From contig NZ_JALMDK010000003.1 in the NCBI RefSeq assembly GCF_023094165.1, forward strand, positions 558,001 through 622,000: DNA of 64,000 nt. The letters run 5' to 3'. The translations under genes were made by a program, and so were the position numbers. The notes beneath the pieces are model-generated. The model had not been told where the DNA came from, did no database searches, and saw only the letters and a program-made list of their open reading frames with translations. This DNA is from Crossiella sp. S99.2 (GTDB taxonomy: Bacteria > Actinomycetota > Actinomycetes > Mycobacteriales > Pseudonocardiaceae). Below are positions 1-8,790 of the stretch, in pieces. The stretch's first letter is position 1; the number at the start of each line of letters is the position of its first letter.

Positions 1-26
1 CAGTGGGATGGGTGCCGCCAGACGAT

Positions 27-63
27 GCGGCGGGGTGTTCAAGCGTGCTTGCACACGACAACG
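27..63. repeat. Direct repeat, left copy (partner at 30403-30439)
   Basis: A 37-nt block that recurs at 30403-30439 with two mismatches. Both copies contain the near-palindrome CAAGCGTGCTTG and both lie shortly upstream of a tRNA-Leu 3'-end-like sequence (91 onward here, 30469 onward there). Seen directly. I infer that it is the flank of an integrative-element attachment region. Confidence 0.7.
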
Positions 64-90
64 TCAGATGCACCGTGAACGCCACGAGAT

Positions 91-110
91 TGTGTCCGAG
101 GGGCGAGTTG
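91..110. repeat. Degenerate tRNA-Leu 3'-end-like site
   Basis: It begins with tgtgtccgagggg and then drifts away from the sequence found at 8221, 30469 and 50120. It resembles the degenerate site at 35383, which also reads tgtccga followed by a gagttg block. It may be an old, mutated attachment core. Weak when taken alone. Confidence 0.35.
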
Positions 111-229
111 CACACTATCCACCCGGCTCGCCACCACGTTCTCTCTGAGTGAACCCGCGCAGTGCCACGGTTGTGGTCTCCGTGAGAATTTGCGGCATGA
201 TGGCGGGTACCGACGGGCGGCCTGTGAGG

Positions 230-1129
230 TCAGGTCGTCGACTCCCTGTCGCCACAACGTGGTGAACTTGCCTTGCCTGGAGGCGGATCCTCGTCAGGCG
301 GCGTGGACAGCGTGATTACGGCGAGCCCTTCGGCTCGCGCTCGCAGTGCCATTCCGATGTCAAATGTCACCAGCTTGATCTTGCGTCCCAGCCATATCTC
401 GACGACGAGAGCTCTGGCGATGATCTCCGCGTCAGCGCGGTCGTGTCGCACATGTCCAGGTGGGTCGAGCAGCAACTCGATGGTGTCATCGGGGTGGCCG
501 ACAGGGGGCGGCGAGTTGCCAGAGCCGACGGGTTCGCGCAGTCGCCCACTGGTATCGGGTTCGGCGAGCTCGCGGCTGAGGACCGACAAGGTTAATCCGG
601 CTCGCCTGCGGTGGTTGCTGTTGCGCCTGAGCTGGTCAAGTTCGTCTACGACCACAGGGGGCACGATCACTTGCACCGGAGAGCCCGGCATGTCGACCTC
701 GGCCGCGAAGTCGATATCCCTGATCTTGTTCTTGTAGTGGAGGTAGACATTGGCGTCTGGCATGACGAACACCCCCGGGCGTTTCCAGCGTGCTCGTTCG
801 CGGACAAGAGCCGTACGGGCGTCTTCGAGTATGGCCACTCGCTCGTCGAGTTCGAGGGCGGCGAGGTCTGCGATGGAGGAGGCTTCGGAGATCGACCCGG
901 GTTCGGCCAGCAGGCGGTCTTAGCGTTTTGTCATCACCAGTCGCGAGATGTCTCCCTCGTCAATTGGGCTGCGCAGCAGGCGGTAAGAGTTAATTACCCA
1001 TCGGCGGTAGTCGCGGAGGTACTGCTTCGGATCGGTTCCCCTGACCACGTTCTGCGCGGCCATGCGCACTCGCTCCAGTACCATGCGCAGGTTGGAGATG
1101 TCTGTGCCGGAATACGGGGTGACGAGCAT
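230..1129 (-). pseudogene. PIN-domain protein interrupted by an in-frame TAA
   Basis: Two same-frame ORFs (1129 to 920 and then down to 230) are separated only by a TAA at 920-922, and together they read as one PIN-domain protein of about 299 residues. The downstream half has the PIN acidic residues in order: MPDANVY, VVDELDQL, an RADAEIIARAL segment and LVTFDIG. The upstream half is a helical N-terminal extension ending in LVMTKR just before the stop. From memory of actinobacterial relatives, an aromatic residue follows this position, so TAA probably replaced a Tyr codon; that is recollection, not a search. A GTG at 836-838 could in principle restart translation and yield the 202-aa PIN domain alone. 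PIN domains are metal-dependent RNases, often toxins or RNA-processing enzymes. No antitoxin gene is visible beside it. Confidence 0.7.
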
Positions 1130-1455
1130 CCGACAATCGTTCCACCATGTCGCCGTCGGCTGACCAAGGCGCGCTTACGACAGCAGACTGAGTTCGGCAT
1201 CGGTGTTTGGAGGAAAGCTCACCAAGGGTACCCAAGCGGTCAATGAAGGACGACATCATGGTGGTCACGCGTCGTCCGGATATGCGGCGGTCAACTGCAT
1301 CCCAGCAAGGCCCGCCCTGGGCTACTGCTTGAGGGCGCTATCGATCGTTGAGTCGTGTGTTAAGGCGGTCGGCTGGATCTGTGCCAAGTAGCTGAGTGGA
1401 CGGGGTGGCCGGGCGATCGCGAACGGACTCAACCGTGACGCCGTCACGCGTCCTG
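1130..1455. other. Intergenic stretch without a supported gene
   Basis: Several overlapping short ORFs occur on both strands but none gives a recognisable or compositionally convincing protein. It lies between the broken PIN gene and the small nucleotidyltransferase-like gene. I see no repeat or clear terminator in it. Confidence 0.5.
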
Positions 1456-1764
1456 CTACTCAGCGGCTCGGGTAGAACCGTCACCGGACAGAAGTTGAGC
1501 ACCAGTTGTCCGAATGAACTGGTAATGACGCTCTTCATCCAGCGTCATGGCAATTAGATCTACGGGAGGCGCAGCCACCTCACACAATCCCATCTGGCCC
1601 GAAAAAACAACATCACCTCTATTTTTACAAATATCCAAGATATCTAAGTCTCTTGGATATTCAGCTCGAAGCATGGATCCGAATGCCTGCAGCTCAATTT
1701 CCGGGAAATGAGATCCACATCGACATAGCTCGCTTAGAATGAGCCAGCGGCCCCTTGTATCCAT
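1456..1764 (-). CDS. Small nucleotidyltransferase-like protein
   Basis: 102 aa with an ATG start. The segment FGSMLRAEYPRDLDIL has the pol-beta nucleotidyltransferase signature: a GS pair followed about ten residues later by a D-x-D pair. The protein is too short for a complete enzyme of most subfamilies and is comparable to stand-alone minimal nucleotidyltransferases (MNT), which often act as antitoxins by modifying HEPN toxins. No HEPN partner is adjacent; the neighbour downstream on the same strand is the broken PIN gene and the one upstream is the Mokosh-like pair. The gene is distinctly more AT-rich around 1600-1660 than its surroundings, which suggests transfer. The call rests on this one motif. 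Confidence 0.5.
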   Translation of the reverse strand: MDTRGRWLILSELCRCGSHFPEIELQAFGSMLRAEYPRDLDILDICKNRGDVVFSGQMGLCEVAAPPVDLIAMTLDEERHYQFIRTTGAQLLSGDGSTRAAE

Positions 1765-1922
1765 AGGTCTCAGATTCTGTCAATGATCGGGAGTTGCACC
1801 GAACTTTCAACGGTCCCTGACCTGTTCTGTAGGACAATCGGAATTCGCGGCTCGTCCGCTGCTGGCTCGTGTCCCTCGCCCCACTGCATCGTTTCAACGC
1901 GGCGGGGATCACGGAAGCGGGA

Positions 1923-3425
1923 TCAGGAGATCGTTCCTACCGCCGTAGCCACACGTATACGGCCGAGGTAGTCGGTGTATAGGCGTTCGATCTCGCGGCC
2001 GACCGTGACCAGGGTGCCACGCTCGTCCCGAAACGGGCGGTTGGGGTGACCGCGGAACGAAAGCCAGTTGAAGCTCGTCACTACGGCGTGCCGGTCATCA
2101 ACGACCAGCACCTTGGCGTGGGTGTCGCCGAGGCGCGCGAAGTGAAAGTTCTCGAAGTTCTCGGAGAGCTGCTGCAACTTGCCCTCCGCAGCCCTGTCCC
2201 TGTCGAAAGCACCTTTTCCGTCGTCGATGCCGTACCCGATGGAGACCTGCACACCCGACTCCAGCAGGATGCGCACGCTTCTGACGAACGCGTCGTCCAC
2301 CACCGCTGCCCGGATCCACGGAGAGATGATGAGGAGACGGTTTCTCGCGGTGCCCAGCGCGTCCTCTAGAACCGAGGGGTGCTCGTGCACCTCGAGGATC
2401 CGGACGGGTGCTCGTTCAAGCGCGGCCTGCGCGTCGTCGAGCCTCGATGCTAGATCCGCCACCTCATCGGTCAGCATCTCACCCGCGTCAGAGTCCGGTT
2501 CGGTGGCGACCGCGCCCTTCTCCTCGAGCGTGTTGAGTTGGGCCTTGAGCAACTCAGTGGTCCGCCGGAGCGAGGACACCTGCGTCTCGTCGAGCCGCTG
2601 GCTGAGAAGGTCCTGGGACAGGACTTTCTCAGCAGCCATCGCCGACTGCTTCAACGCGTCGGTGATGCCGAGCTTGCGCATTCCCTCCGCCCTGGCGAAC
2701 GCCAGATCATGTTCCTCGCTGGGCCTGCCGTCGATCGCGAAACGCACCTGGAACTCGTTGGGACTGTCGACTGACTGGAACACGAGTGCGATGCCGCGCA
2801 CGAAGAACCGGCTTCGCCTCCCGTCCACTCCGGTTACGGTGATCACCTCGATGTCGATCTTGTTTGTGATCTCCTTGATCGCGCCGGCGATCGCGGCTGT
2901 GTCAGATGCATACACCTCTGGTGGATCGGCGGGGAAAGCTGGAATTTCGAGCACATTCTCGTCACGCAGGTCGCGCGGACGCCAGCGAAGCGTGTTGTCA
3001 ACTATCTTGTACTGGTTCGTTAGACCGTCGTACGGAATGTTGATTGTCTTGTCCTGGATGGAGATCTCGGACATGTCGCGAAGTAACTTCTTGCCGCTCT
3101 CAGTGGTGAAGTACTTGAGCACGGACGTGTCCGACGCGACCGGCGTCGGTGCGATGTGGCCGTGTGACAGGAGTTTCCCCAGGGTCGCCTCAACCACGTT
3201 GGCGGGAACACCCAAGAAGCGCGTCACCTCATCGCTGGTGTGCAGGCCTGCCTCGATCGAGCGGAGCGAGAACTCGTCGAGTGGCGGAAGAGGTTTCCTG
3301 GCCAGCACTCGGCACTGAAGAGGCACGTCCCAGTGAGGGATCGCGACCTCCCGGTAAGTGATCAGGCGGTAACCGGGCCTTCGAGACAGCCGCTGGACCA
3401 CGTCCTCGACCTTGGTTTCGGGCAC
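1923..3425 (-). CDS. mkoB: Phospholipase D-family protein, Mokosh type I MkoB-like
   Basis: 500 aa with a GTG start, beginning 2 nt after the stop of the helicase gene, so the two are co-transcribed. The N-terminal half (about residues 1-110) looks like winged-helix segments and the middle is a coiled coil rich in Glu/Leu (about 270-330). The C-terminal third is a PLD domain: a strand reading LLIISPWI near residue 360 and one HxK(x)4D motif, THAKVLVVDDRHAV, near residue 440, followed by the TSFNW often seen after HKD motifs. PLD-family nucleases cut DNA or RNA through the HKD histidine and act as dimers when only one motif is present. In type I Mokosh anti-phage systems a kinase-helicase (MkoA) is paired with such a PLD protein. 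The system assignment rests on domain architecture; activity is untested. Confidence 0.8.
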   Translation of the reverse strand: MPETKVEDVVQRLSRRPGYRLITYREVAIPHWDVPLQCRVLARKPLPPLDEFSLRSIEAGLHTSDEVTRFLGVPANVVEATLGKLLSHGHIAPTPVASDTSVLKYFTTESGKKLLRDMSEISIQDKTINIPYDGLTNQYKIVDNTLRWRPRDLRDENVLEIPAFPADPPEVYASDTAAIAGAIKEITNKIDIEVITVTGVDGRRSRFFVRGIALVFQSVDSPNEFQVRFAIDGRPSEEHDLAFARAEGMRKLGITDALKQSAMAAEKVLSQDLLSQRLDETQVSSLRRTTELLKAQLNTLEEKGAVATEPDSDAGEMLTDEVADLASRLDDAQAALERAPVRILEVHEHPSVLEDALGTARNRLLIISPWIRAAVVDDAFVRSVRILLESGVQVSIGYGIDDGKGAFDRDRAAEGKLQQLSENFENFHFARLGDTHAKVLVVDDRHAVVTSFNWLSFRGHPNRPFRDERGTLVTVGREIERLYTDYLGRIRVATAVGTIS

Positions 3426-3427
3426 GT

Positions 3428-6400
3428 CTAGTCAACCCTTTCGAGAACGCAGGAGTCAGTCGACCTGATGTAGTTGAGCACCCGCAGAAGTGGGTTCCCG
3501 GACGGGTCCGGGGCGGAATCGATGAAGTCGGCGTCGCCGATCACGATCAGGGCATCCCTCGCCCGCGACAGGGCGACGTTGATGCGTTCCTCGCTGCGCA
3601 GGAACCCGAATTCCTTGTCCCCGTTGGAGCGGGTCACACTGAAGATGGCAACGTCAGCCTCCTGCCCCTGGTAGGAGTCGACGGTCGCCACCCGAACGTT
3701 CAGGCGGGGACGTTCAAGTTCTCCTGGCGCCAAGGTGTCCAGGATTTCCTGACGCTGAGCGTCGTAGCCTGTCAACACCGCGACGGACAACGTGTCCTTT
3801 TGCAGGTCCGCCACCCATTGGAGCTTGTCGAGCATATTGGCGATAACCCTGGCCTCGCCTTTGTTGCGGGCGCTGGTACCGGATTTGCGCTCGGCTTTGT
3901 CGCGACGACCGCTTGTGTCCAGCCACACCACGGGGGCTGTCAATGCCAGCTGCACGGAACCGCGAATGTCGCGAGGTTCCGAGGTGAGCGTGCGATCGTA
4001 GAAGCAGTCGCTGATCAGCTGGCCCACGACGGGATGCATGCGGTGCTGGTGCGTAAGCGCGAACCGGCAGGTGTCGGGTAGCCGCTCGGCCAACACTGAG
4101 AAAAGCGTCTCCCTGACCTGCTTGCTTGTCAGGGAGAACTCCTCCAGCAAACGCGTTTCCTCTAACGACCTGTCCACGAACGGCGGCAGCTGCTTCTCAT
4201 CGCCCACGAGCACCCAGCGCCGGCTGTTGGCCAGGGGCACGAGGCATTCGGTGGAGGTGGCCTTGGACGCCTCGTCGATGATGCAGAGGTCGAAGGGGAC
4301 GTCTTCCATACCTTTTAGCCCAGTCAATCCGACGCAGGTCGCGGCGACCACATTCGTCCTGGAGATGAGCACTGACAGGAACTCTCTGCCCCTGCCAACG
4401 CGCTCTTCCCACTCGTCCGCGATCTCCTGCAGGGCTCGGAGACGAGGGTCGTCGGGATCGGCCCGCTCGCCTGCCTGGCGCAGCAACTCCTCGGCTGAGG
4501 TCGAGTCGGGAACACTGAGAGCTGCGGAGAGCAGGGTGGCACTGTTGCGTTCTGCTTCCTGGCTGTCACGCAGCTCCTCGCGCCAGATAGCAAGGGTCGC
4601 TTCCAGCTGGATCAGCTGATCGCCTAGCTTGCCGCCCGTTTCCAAACGTGAAGCCAGTTCGACACCTGCCTGGACGAACCTCCGCGCGGCTATGGCAAGA
4701 TCGTCGGACCCGCCCGTGGAGGCGACCACTTCGATGCCCGCGGCCAGGTCGAGCACCTCCTGGGATTGGGCGTTGAGCTCCTCCAGCTTGGTCGTGACCT
4801 GCCGGCGTTCAGCCTGCCGCAATGACAATTTCGACCTGAGCTCATGGATTCGCCTGCGGCGACGTTGCAACTCGGCGGCCATGCCCTTGATGTCTTTCGC
4901 GTCGAGCGTTATCCCCAGCTGCGCCGCATACTCCCTGACGAATGCCCTGGTCTGCGTGATCACCTGGGATCGCCACGTTTCCAGCTGGGCGGGGACGGAT
5001 AGAGCTTCGACGTCGGCTCCGAGCCTGTCCGCCGCACCGAGTCTCAGCATCGGGGTGGTGGGGAGCAACTCGCCGAGCCTAGCCAGGGCGTTGTCCAGCG
5101 CGATGTGTGTCTGTGAGGCGAGGACGATCCGTGCACCAGGATTCTGCTCCAGCGTCTGCGCGACCAGCTCGGAGATGAAGGTGGTCTTGCCAGTACCGGG
5201 CGGTCCGGTGACGAGTGCGAAGTCCGGCGCTGTGAGGGCCGCCGCGACTGCGCTCTTCTTCGCGTCATCCAGCCCGTCCTGGACGTACGACTCGATCGTG
5301 GTGGGTTCGGGAGTCCTGCTTTTCCCGGGTTCGAGTAGGAGCGACCTGAGATCGCGGCGCACGGAGGTGCGGCCGATGATCCGGTCCAAGGCTGCCTGCT
5401 CCCTGCGGAGCTTGGACTTGGATGCCTCGGCGTCGAACTCCAGTCGCCCTGACTGCGGCAGGTCCTTTGCCACGCCGCGGGTGACGTACAGGGTGATCTC
5501 GTTGCCTTCGACGCGCTCGATCTCACCCCAGAGGACGCGGCGGTCCCTGTTTCGCACCAGACGAGCTTCTTCCAGCTCTGGTGTGGCGCGTCCGTTAACC
5601 CGGAATACGACCCGGTTGCCGTCTTGACGGTAGCTCGCGTACTCGAGCGGAACGCCTCTTTGGTTCTCGATCTTGAACTTTGCCTTCAAGGTCGAGCGCC
5701 AGGTCGCGAAGACCTCGTTCTCCTGGGACCGTTCCTCTTCCTCCGTCCGTGCCACGTCCGCTGCGATCACGGTCTCGAAGAGGTCCGACAGCACACTGGC
5801 GGCCTTGACCTGGTCGGTCGGGGTGGACAGCCGCAGCGTCACCGCCGGCCGGAACCAAGTCGTGCGCGCGAGTTCGAGGACATGGGACGGCGGCCTGCCG
5901 ATGCGGCCGATCTGGATCGTTGAGGCCCCCGGAGGAGTGTGCTTGGCGTGCAGGATCAGTGTTTGCCCGGCGATCTGCAATTCCGTGTCCGACTGTTGTT
6001 TCGGCCGGAACGCGAACCCTTTGACGCTGTCGACGTCTTCGAGGATGCGATCCAGGGTTACGCCTTCAAGATTGTACCGATTCCGGTATTGGTCGACGAT
6101 GTGTTTCGGTATGTCGAGGAAGACTTCGGTTCGTTTTTGGCGTCTGGCCTCGCGCTGTTGCTGCACGGCGGCGAACTGTGCCTTTGCCGTGCCCGCGCTC
6201 TCCGGGCGAAGCTCAGGATCGGCCTCAAGGCAGCTGCTAATGAGCTCTGCGATGTCCGGGGGGAGATCGAGCTGGTCGAAGAAGGACCGCAGTGCCTCGG
6301 TGTTGGTGGGTACCTCGCCGGAGAGGCAGACGACGGCCATTGCGCCGAATGAGAAGACGTCGTACGCGGGGGTGGGTGTCCGGGTCCCGCGCTCAGGCGG

Positions 6401-6937
6401 GGAGTAAGGAATCGTGCCGAGGTCGGCCATAGTGAGGCCGAGCCGAACGGACTCCACGATTCGGGCGGTTCCGAAGTCGGCCAGCTTGTAACGGCCGTCA
6501 CCGCTGACGAGGACGTTCTCTGGCTTGACGTCGCGGTGAACATAGCCCTGTGCGTGCAACAGTTCCAGCCCGGTCAGCACATCACGGGCAATCGGCCAGA
6601 AGTCGTCCCAGCCGTCGAGCTTCACCTCGCCGAGCTGATTGAAGAGGTCGGCCTCGAGCCACTCGAACACGAGGTATGGCGAGCTGTCCTCACGTCGGCC
6701 CCAATCGATGAGGCGTGCGAGGTTTGGATGGTCGCCGAGCTCCTGGTACGCGCTGAGCTCGTTGTTCCACGAGGCCCGGAGCACGCGGTCGTCCTGCACT
6801 CTAGCCGGTGTGAACATCTTGACCGCAACCGGCATATGGTCGTTGGAGAGATCCGTTCCCTTGAACAGCTTGGCGTGACCACCTTGGGTTACGGGAGACT
6901 TGCCGATGGCGAAGCGCCCATCGATGATCTCGCTCAA
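3428..6937 (-). CDS. mkoA: Ser/Thr kinase-SF1 helicase fusion, Mokosh type I MkoA-like
   Basis: 1169 aa. A TTG start at 6935-6937 is preceded by GAGGAGCGAGG. Residues 1-260 are a eukaryotic-type Ser/Thr kinase: VAVK lysine (about 40), HRDVKPEN catalytic loop (134-141) and DFG (154-156). After a linker comes a COG1112/UPF1-like superfamily 1 helicase: Walker A GPPGTGKTTF near 580, a long coiled-coil insertion (about 690-850), DEAS near 890, GDEKQLPPF, HQHRMHP, and VDSYQGQEAD with a terminal SRARDAL segment. All core kinase and helicase motifs look intact. This fusion next to a PLD gene is the type I Mokosh layout. The presumed role is sensing phage nucleic acid or disturbed host RNA and directing the PLD nuclease; that mechanism is inference from the family. 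Confidence 0.85.
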   Translation of the reverse strand: MSEIIDGRFAIGKSPVTQGGHAKLFKGTDLSNDHMPVAVKMFTPARVQDDRVLRASWNNELSAYQELGDHPNLARLIDWGRREDSSPYLVFEWLEADLFNQLGEVKLDGWDDFWPIARDVLTGLELLHAQGYVHRDVKPENVLVSGDGRYKLADFGTARIVESVRLGLTMADLGTIPYSPPERGTRTPTPAYDVFSFGAMAVVCLSGEVPTNTEALRSFFDQLDLPPDIAELISSCLEADPELRPESAGTAKAQFAAVQQQREARRQKRTEVFLDIPKHIVDQYRNRYNLEGVTLDRILEDVDSVKGFAFRPKQQSDTELQIAGQTLILHAKHTPPGASTIQIGRIGRPPSHVLELARTTWFRPAVTLRLSTPTDQVKAASVLSDLFETVIAADVARTEEEERSQENEVFATWRSTLKAKFKIENQRGVPLEYASYRQDGNRVVFRVNGRATPELEEARLVRNRDRRVLWGEIERVEGNEITLYVTRGVAKDLPQSGRLEFDAEASKSKLRREQAALDRIIGRTSVRRDLRSLLLEPGKSRTPEPTTIESYVQDGLDDAKKSAVAAALTAPDFALVTGPPGTGKTTFISELVAQTLEQNPGARIVLASQTHIALDNALARLGELLPTTPMLRLGAADRLGADVEALSVPAQLETWRSQVITQTRAFVREYAAQLGITLDAKDIKGMAAELQRRRRRIHELRSKLSLRQAERRQVTTKLEELNAQSQEVLDLAAGIEVVASTGGSDDLAIAARRFVQAGVELASRLETGGKLGDQLIQLEATLAIWREELRDSQEAERNSATLLSAALSVPDSTSAEELLRQAGERADPDDPRLRALQEIADEWEERVGRGREFLSVLISRTNVVAATCVGLTGLKGMEDVPFDLCIIDEASKATSTECLVPLANSRRWVLVGDEKQLPPFVDRSLEETRLLEEFSLTSKQVRETLFSVLAERLPDTCRFALTHQHRMHPVVGQLISDCFYDRTLTSEPRDIRGSVQLALTAPVVWLDTSGRRDKAERKSGTSARNKGEARVIANMLDKLQWVADLQKDTLSVAVLTGYDAQRQEILDTLAPGELERPRLNVRVATVDSYQGQEADVAIFSVTRSNGDKEFGFLRSEERINVALSRARDALIVIGDADFIDSAPDPSGNPLLRVLNYIRSTDSCVLERVD

Positions 6938-7634
6938 CCTCGCTCCTCGTTCAACATCCTTGGCGCCGACACGTGCCTCATCCTAGGTTGATCTTTTGGG
7001 TCGTCGTGTGCGTTTCCGAGAGGTGCGTTGCCCAGGAACGACGGTTTGTCCAGCTCATCTCGCAAACGTGGCGATCGGGGAGCGTCGGTGCTCAGAATCG
7101 AAGGGGCTGCCGTCGGAAGCCCGCTTGCTCGAACCACGGGTGACGTGGTGGATCGCTGGCCTCATGGGCGCGATCAGCCCACCCAACCGGTCTACCACCG
7201 AGACGTCCCTCATCCGCTGCCTCCCATCTGATGATCTGGAGCTGCAAATCACGTCGTGCTCAAGCCTCTTCGCGTTACCCACCGCCGAGTGCCGTGCTTC
7301 GCGACCGCAGACCCCACTCCACGGCACCAAGGGCAGCCACCCGCGGGATCCGTGGGACTGTGATCCCGCGCGTTGTGTACCTGCTGGAGAAGAATGGGCG
7401 GTCGGCGGAGACCCGGTTGATCTTGGCTCGCTTGCGGTCTGTGCGCATGTCGTGACACGTCTGATGCCGCCGGGTCCCTACAGATGCACGGCCGTCAGTA
7501 GACTCGGCGTGCAGGGAGGCCGACTCGAGCTCAGCCGTCGTGCAACAGCACGTGGGGGCGCTATCGCGGCGGTCAACACGTCGAGGTACGCAGCGGGCTA
7601 CGCGGCCTGCCGCACTAGGGACTGTGCGGCCGGC
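6938..7634. other. 697-bp stretch with no supported gene
   Basis: This is the upstream region of the Mokosh-like operon. The overlapping ORFs here have unlikely composition and no recognisable motif. The operon promoter must lie in or near 6940-7050, but I could not pick out a convincing -35/-10 pair. Confidence 0.5.
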
Positions 7635-8235
7635 GGATGCAAGGCCAGCAAAGCAAGCGAGCGTTGTACTACCGGTGCAGATTCCCTGCCGAGCACGGGC
7701 TGGCGAACAAACTCGAACACCCACGCAACATTTATCTCGCCGAACGAGAAATGCTCAGCCCTCTCGACCAGTGGCTGAGCCGCTGCTTGGCAACACACCG
7801 GTTCGACGAGACGGCCACCACGCTCCACAACGCCCAGCCCGACCTCGACACGACCCTGCCGCACTGGCCGCGACCCGCGTGATCGAGGATTACGACCAGA
7901 AGCTCGCCCGTCACCGCGCGGCGCTGGAAGCCGGTGCCCCGCGGTGCTGGTAGCCCAGCGGATAGCCGACACCCAGGCCCGCCGCACCGAGGCTGCGACG
8001 CGGTCACAGACGGTCAGCGGGAAGCGGCGAATGACCATGGAGGAGATCCAGACGCTCATCACGACGCTGGGAGACATTCGAGATGTACTGGAGAAGGCCA
8101 ACCGCGCGGACGAAGCAGAGGTGTACTGACAACTCGGACTCCGGCTTACCTGCCAGCCCGGCAAACGAATTGTGCGAGCCGAGACGAATCTCGACCCGCA
8201 CAATTGCGGGTTATGGTACGTGTCCGAGGGGGGAC
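7635..8235 (+). pseudogene. C-terminal remnant of a large serine recombinase
   Basis: The reading ALYYRCRFPAEHGLANK followed by a HPRNIYL segment and a PLDQWLSR segment matches the zinc-ribbon/C-terminal region common in actinobacterial serine recombinases. The frame breaks near 7880 and again near 7950, then resumes as GKRRMTMEEIQTLI through NRADEAEVY. It hits a TGA at 8127-8129, and the same frame continues as QLGL and later AETNLDPHNCG right up to the tRNA-like site at 8221. No N-terminal catalytic domain is present. The position is typical of an integrase gene ending at its attachment site. It belongs to a different subfamily from the intact recombinase at 33823. Confidence 0.65.
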
Positions 8236-8247
8236 TTGAACCCCCAC
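8221..8247 (-). repeat. tRNA-Leu 3'-end copy (attachment-site remnant)
   Basis: These 27 bp are identical to the 3' end of the tRNA-Leu(GAG) gene at 50120-50146 (acceptor and T-arm strand, minus orientation). The match stops inside the variable arm, so this is not a tRNA gene. It directly follows a recombinase remnant. I read it as an attL/attR-type scar left by insertion of an element into the tRNA 3' end. Confidence 0.8.
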
Positions 8248-8430
8248 GCATAGTGTCCCCGAGGAGTCCACGGGTTCATGCGGACATTTTAGCTCATAAG
8301 CAGAAGCTTCGGCCACCAGCCACGACTATCACGCGCTTGGTTGGCTCAGTGTGCCATCTGGTCTTGCAGTGCCGACGCTACGGCGCGGCTGGACAGGTAG
8401 TGCGCGACCCGGTGGAAGTCGAAGGCGCGC

Positions 8431-8790
8431 CCCCGCAAGGACTCGCGCACGATCGTGCTGCGCACCCTATTCGGCACGCTGCACCTGCCCAGCCCCCGGT
8501 ACAAGAGCTGCCCGTGCACCGCCGCCGAGGCGGCCACGGTCAGTTCGCTGGCCCGGTTGCTGCCCGAGCGCACCACTCCCGAACTGCTGTTCTGGGAGGC
8601 CAAGTACGCCGCGCTGACCTCCTACGGCACCGCCGCCACCCTGCTCACCGAGACCTTCCCGCTCGGCCGCGACCTGGACGGCACCGCGATCCGGCACCGC
8701 GCCCACCAGCTCGCCCAGCGTCTGGAGGACGAACTCGACGAGGAGCGGTTCAGCTTCATCGAGACCTGCCCCCGCGGCCTGGACACTGCG
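8431..8790 (+). mobile_element. ISKra4-family transposase, 5' portion (copy 1)
   Basis: Reads RTLFGTLHLPSPRYKSCPC and onward nearly identically to the minus-strand transposase at 23831-25163. Unlike that copy, it retains about 36 extra codons (from DGTAIRHRAHQLAQRLEDE to FIETCPRGL) that are normal for this family, so copy 2 has an internal deletion. The reading stops at about 8790, where a tyrosine recombinase begins. The matching 3' end of the element lies at 10626-10814, so about 1.8 kb has been inserted into or substituted within this element. Confidence 0.75.

Noticed and set aside
2179..3318. 379-aa plus-strand ORF over the PLD gene
   Set aside because: Ser/Arg-rich composition and no motif; it is antisense to the HKD-containing protein.
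8221..8310. Possible second tRNA-Leu gene at 8221
   Set aside because: Only the acceptor/T-arm 27 bp match. No anticodon arm, D arm or 5' acceptor strand follows, so it cannot fold as a tRNA.
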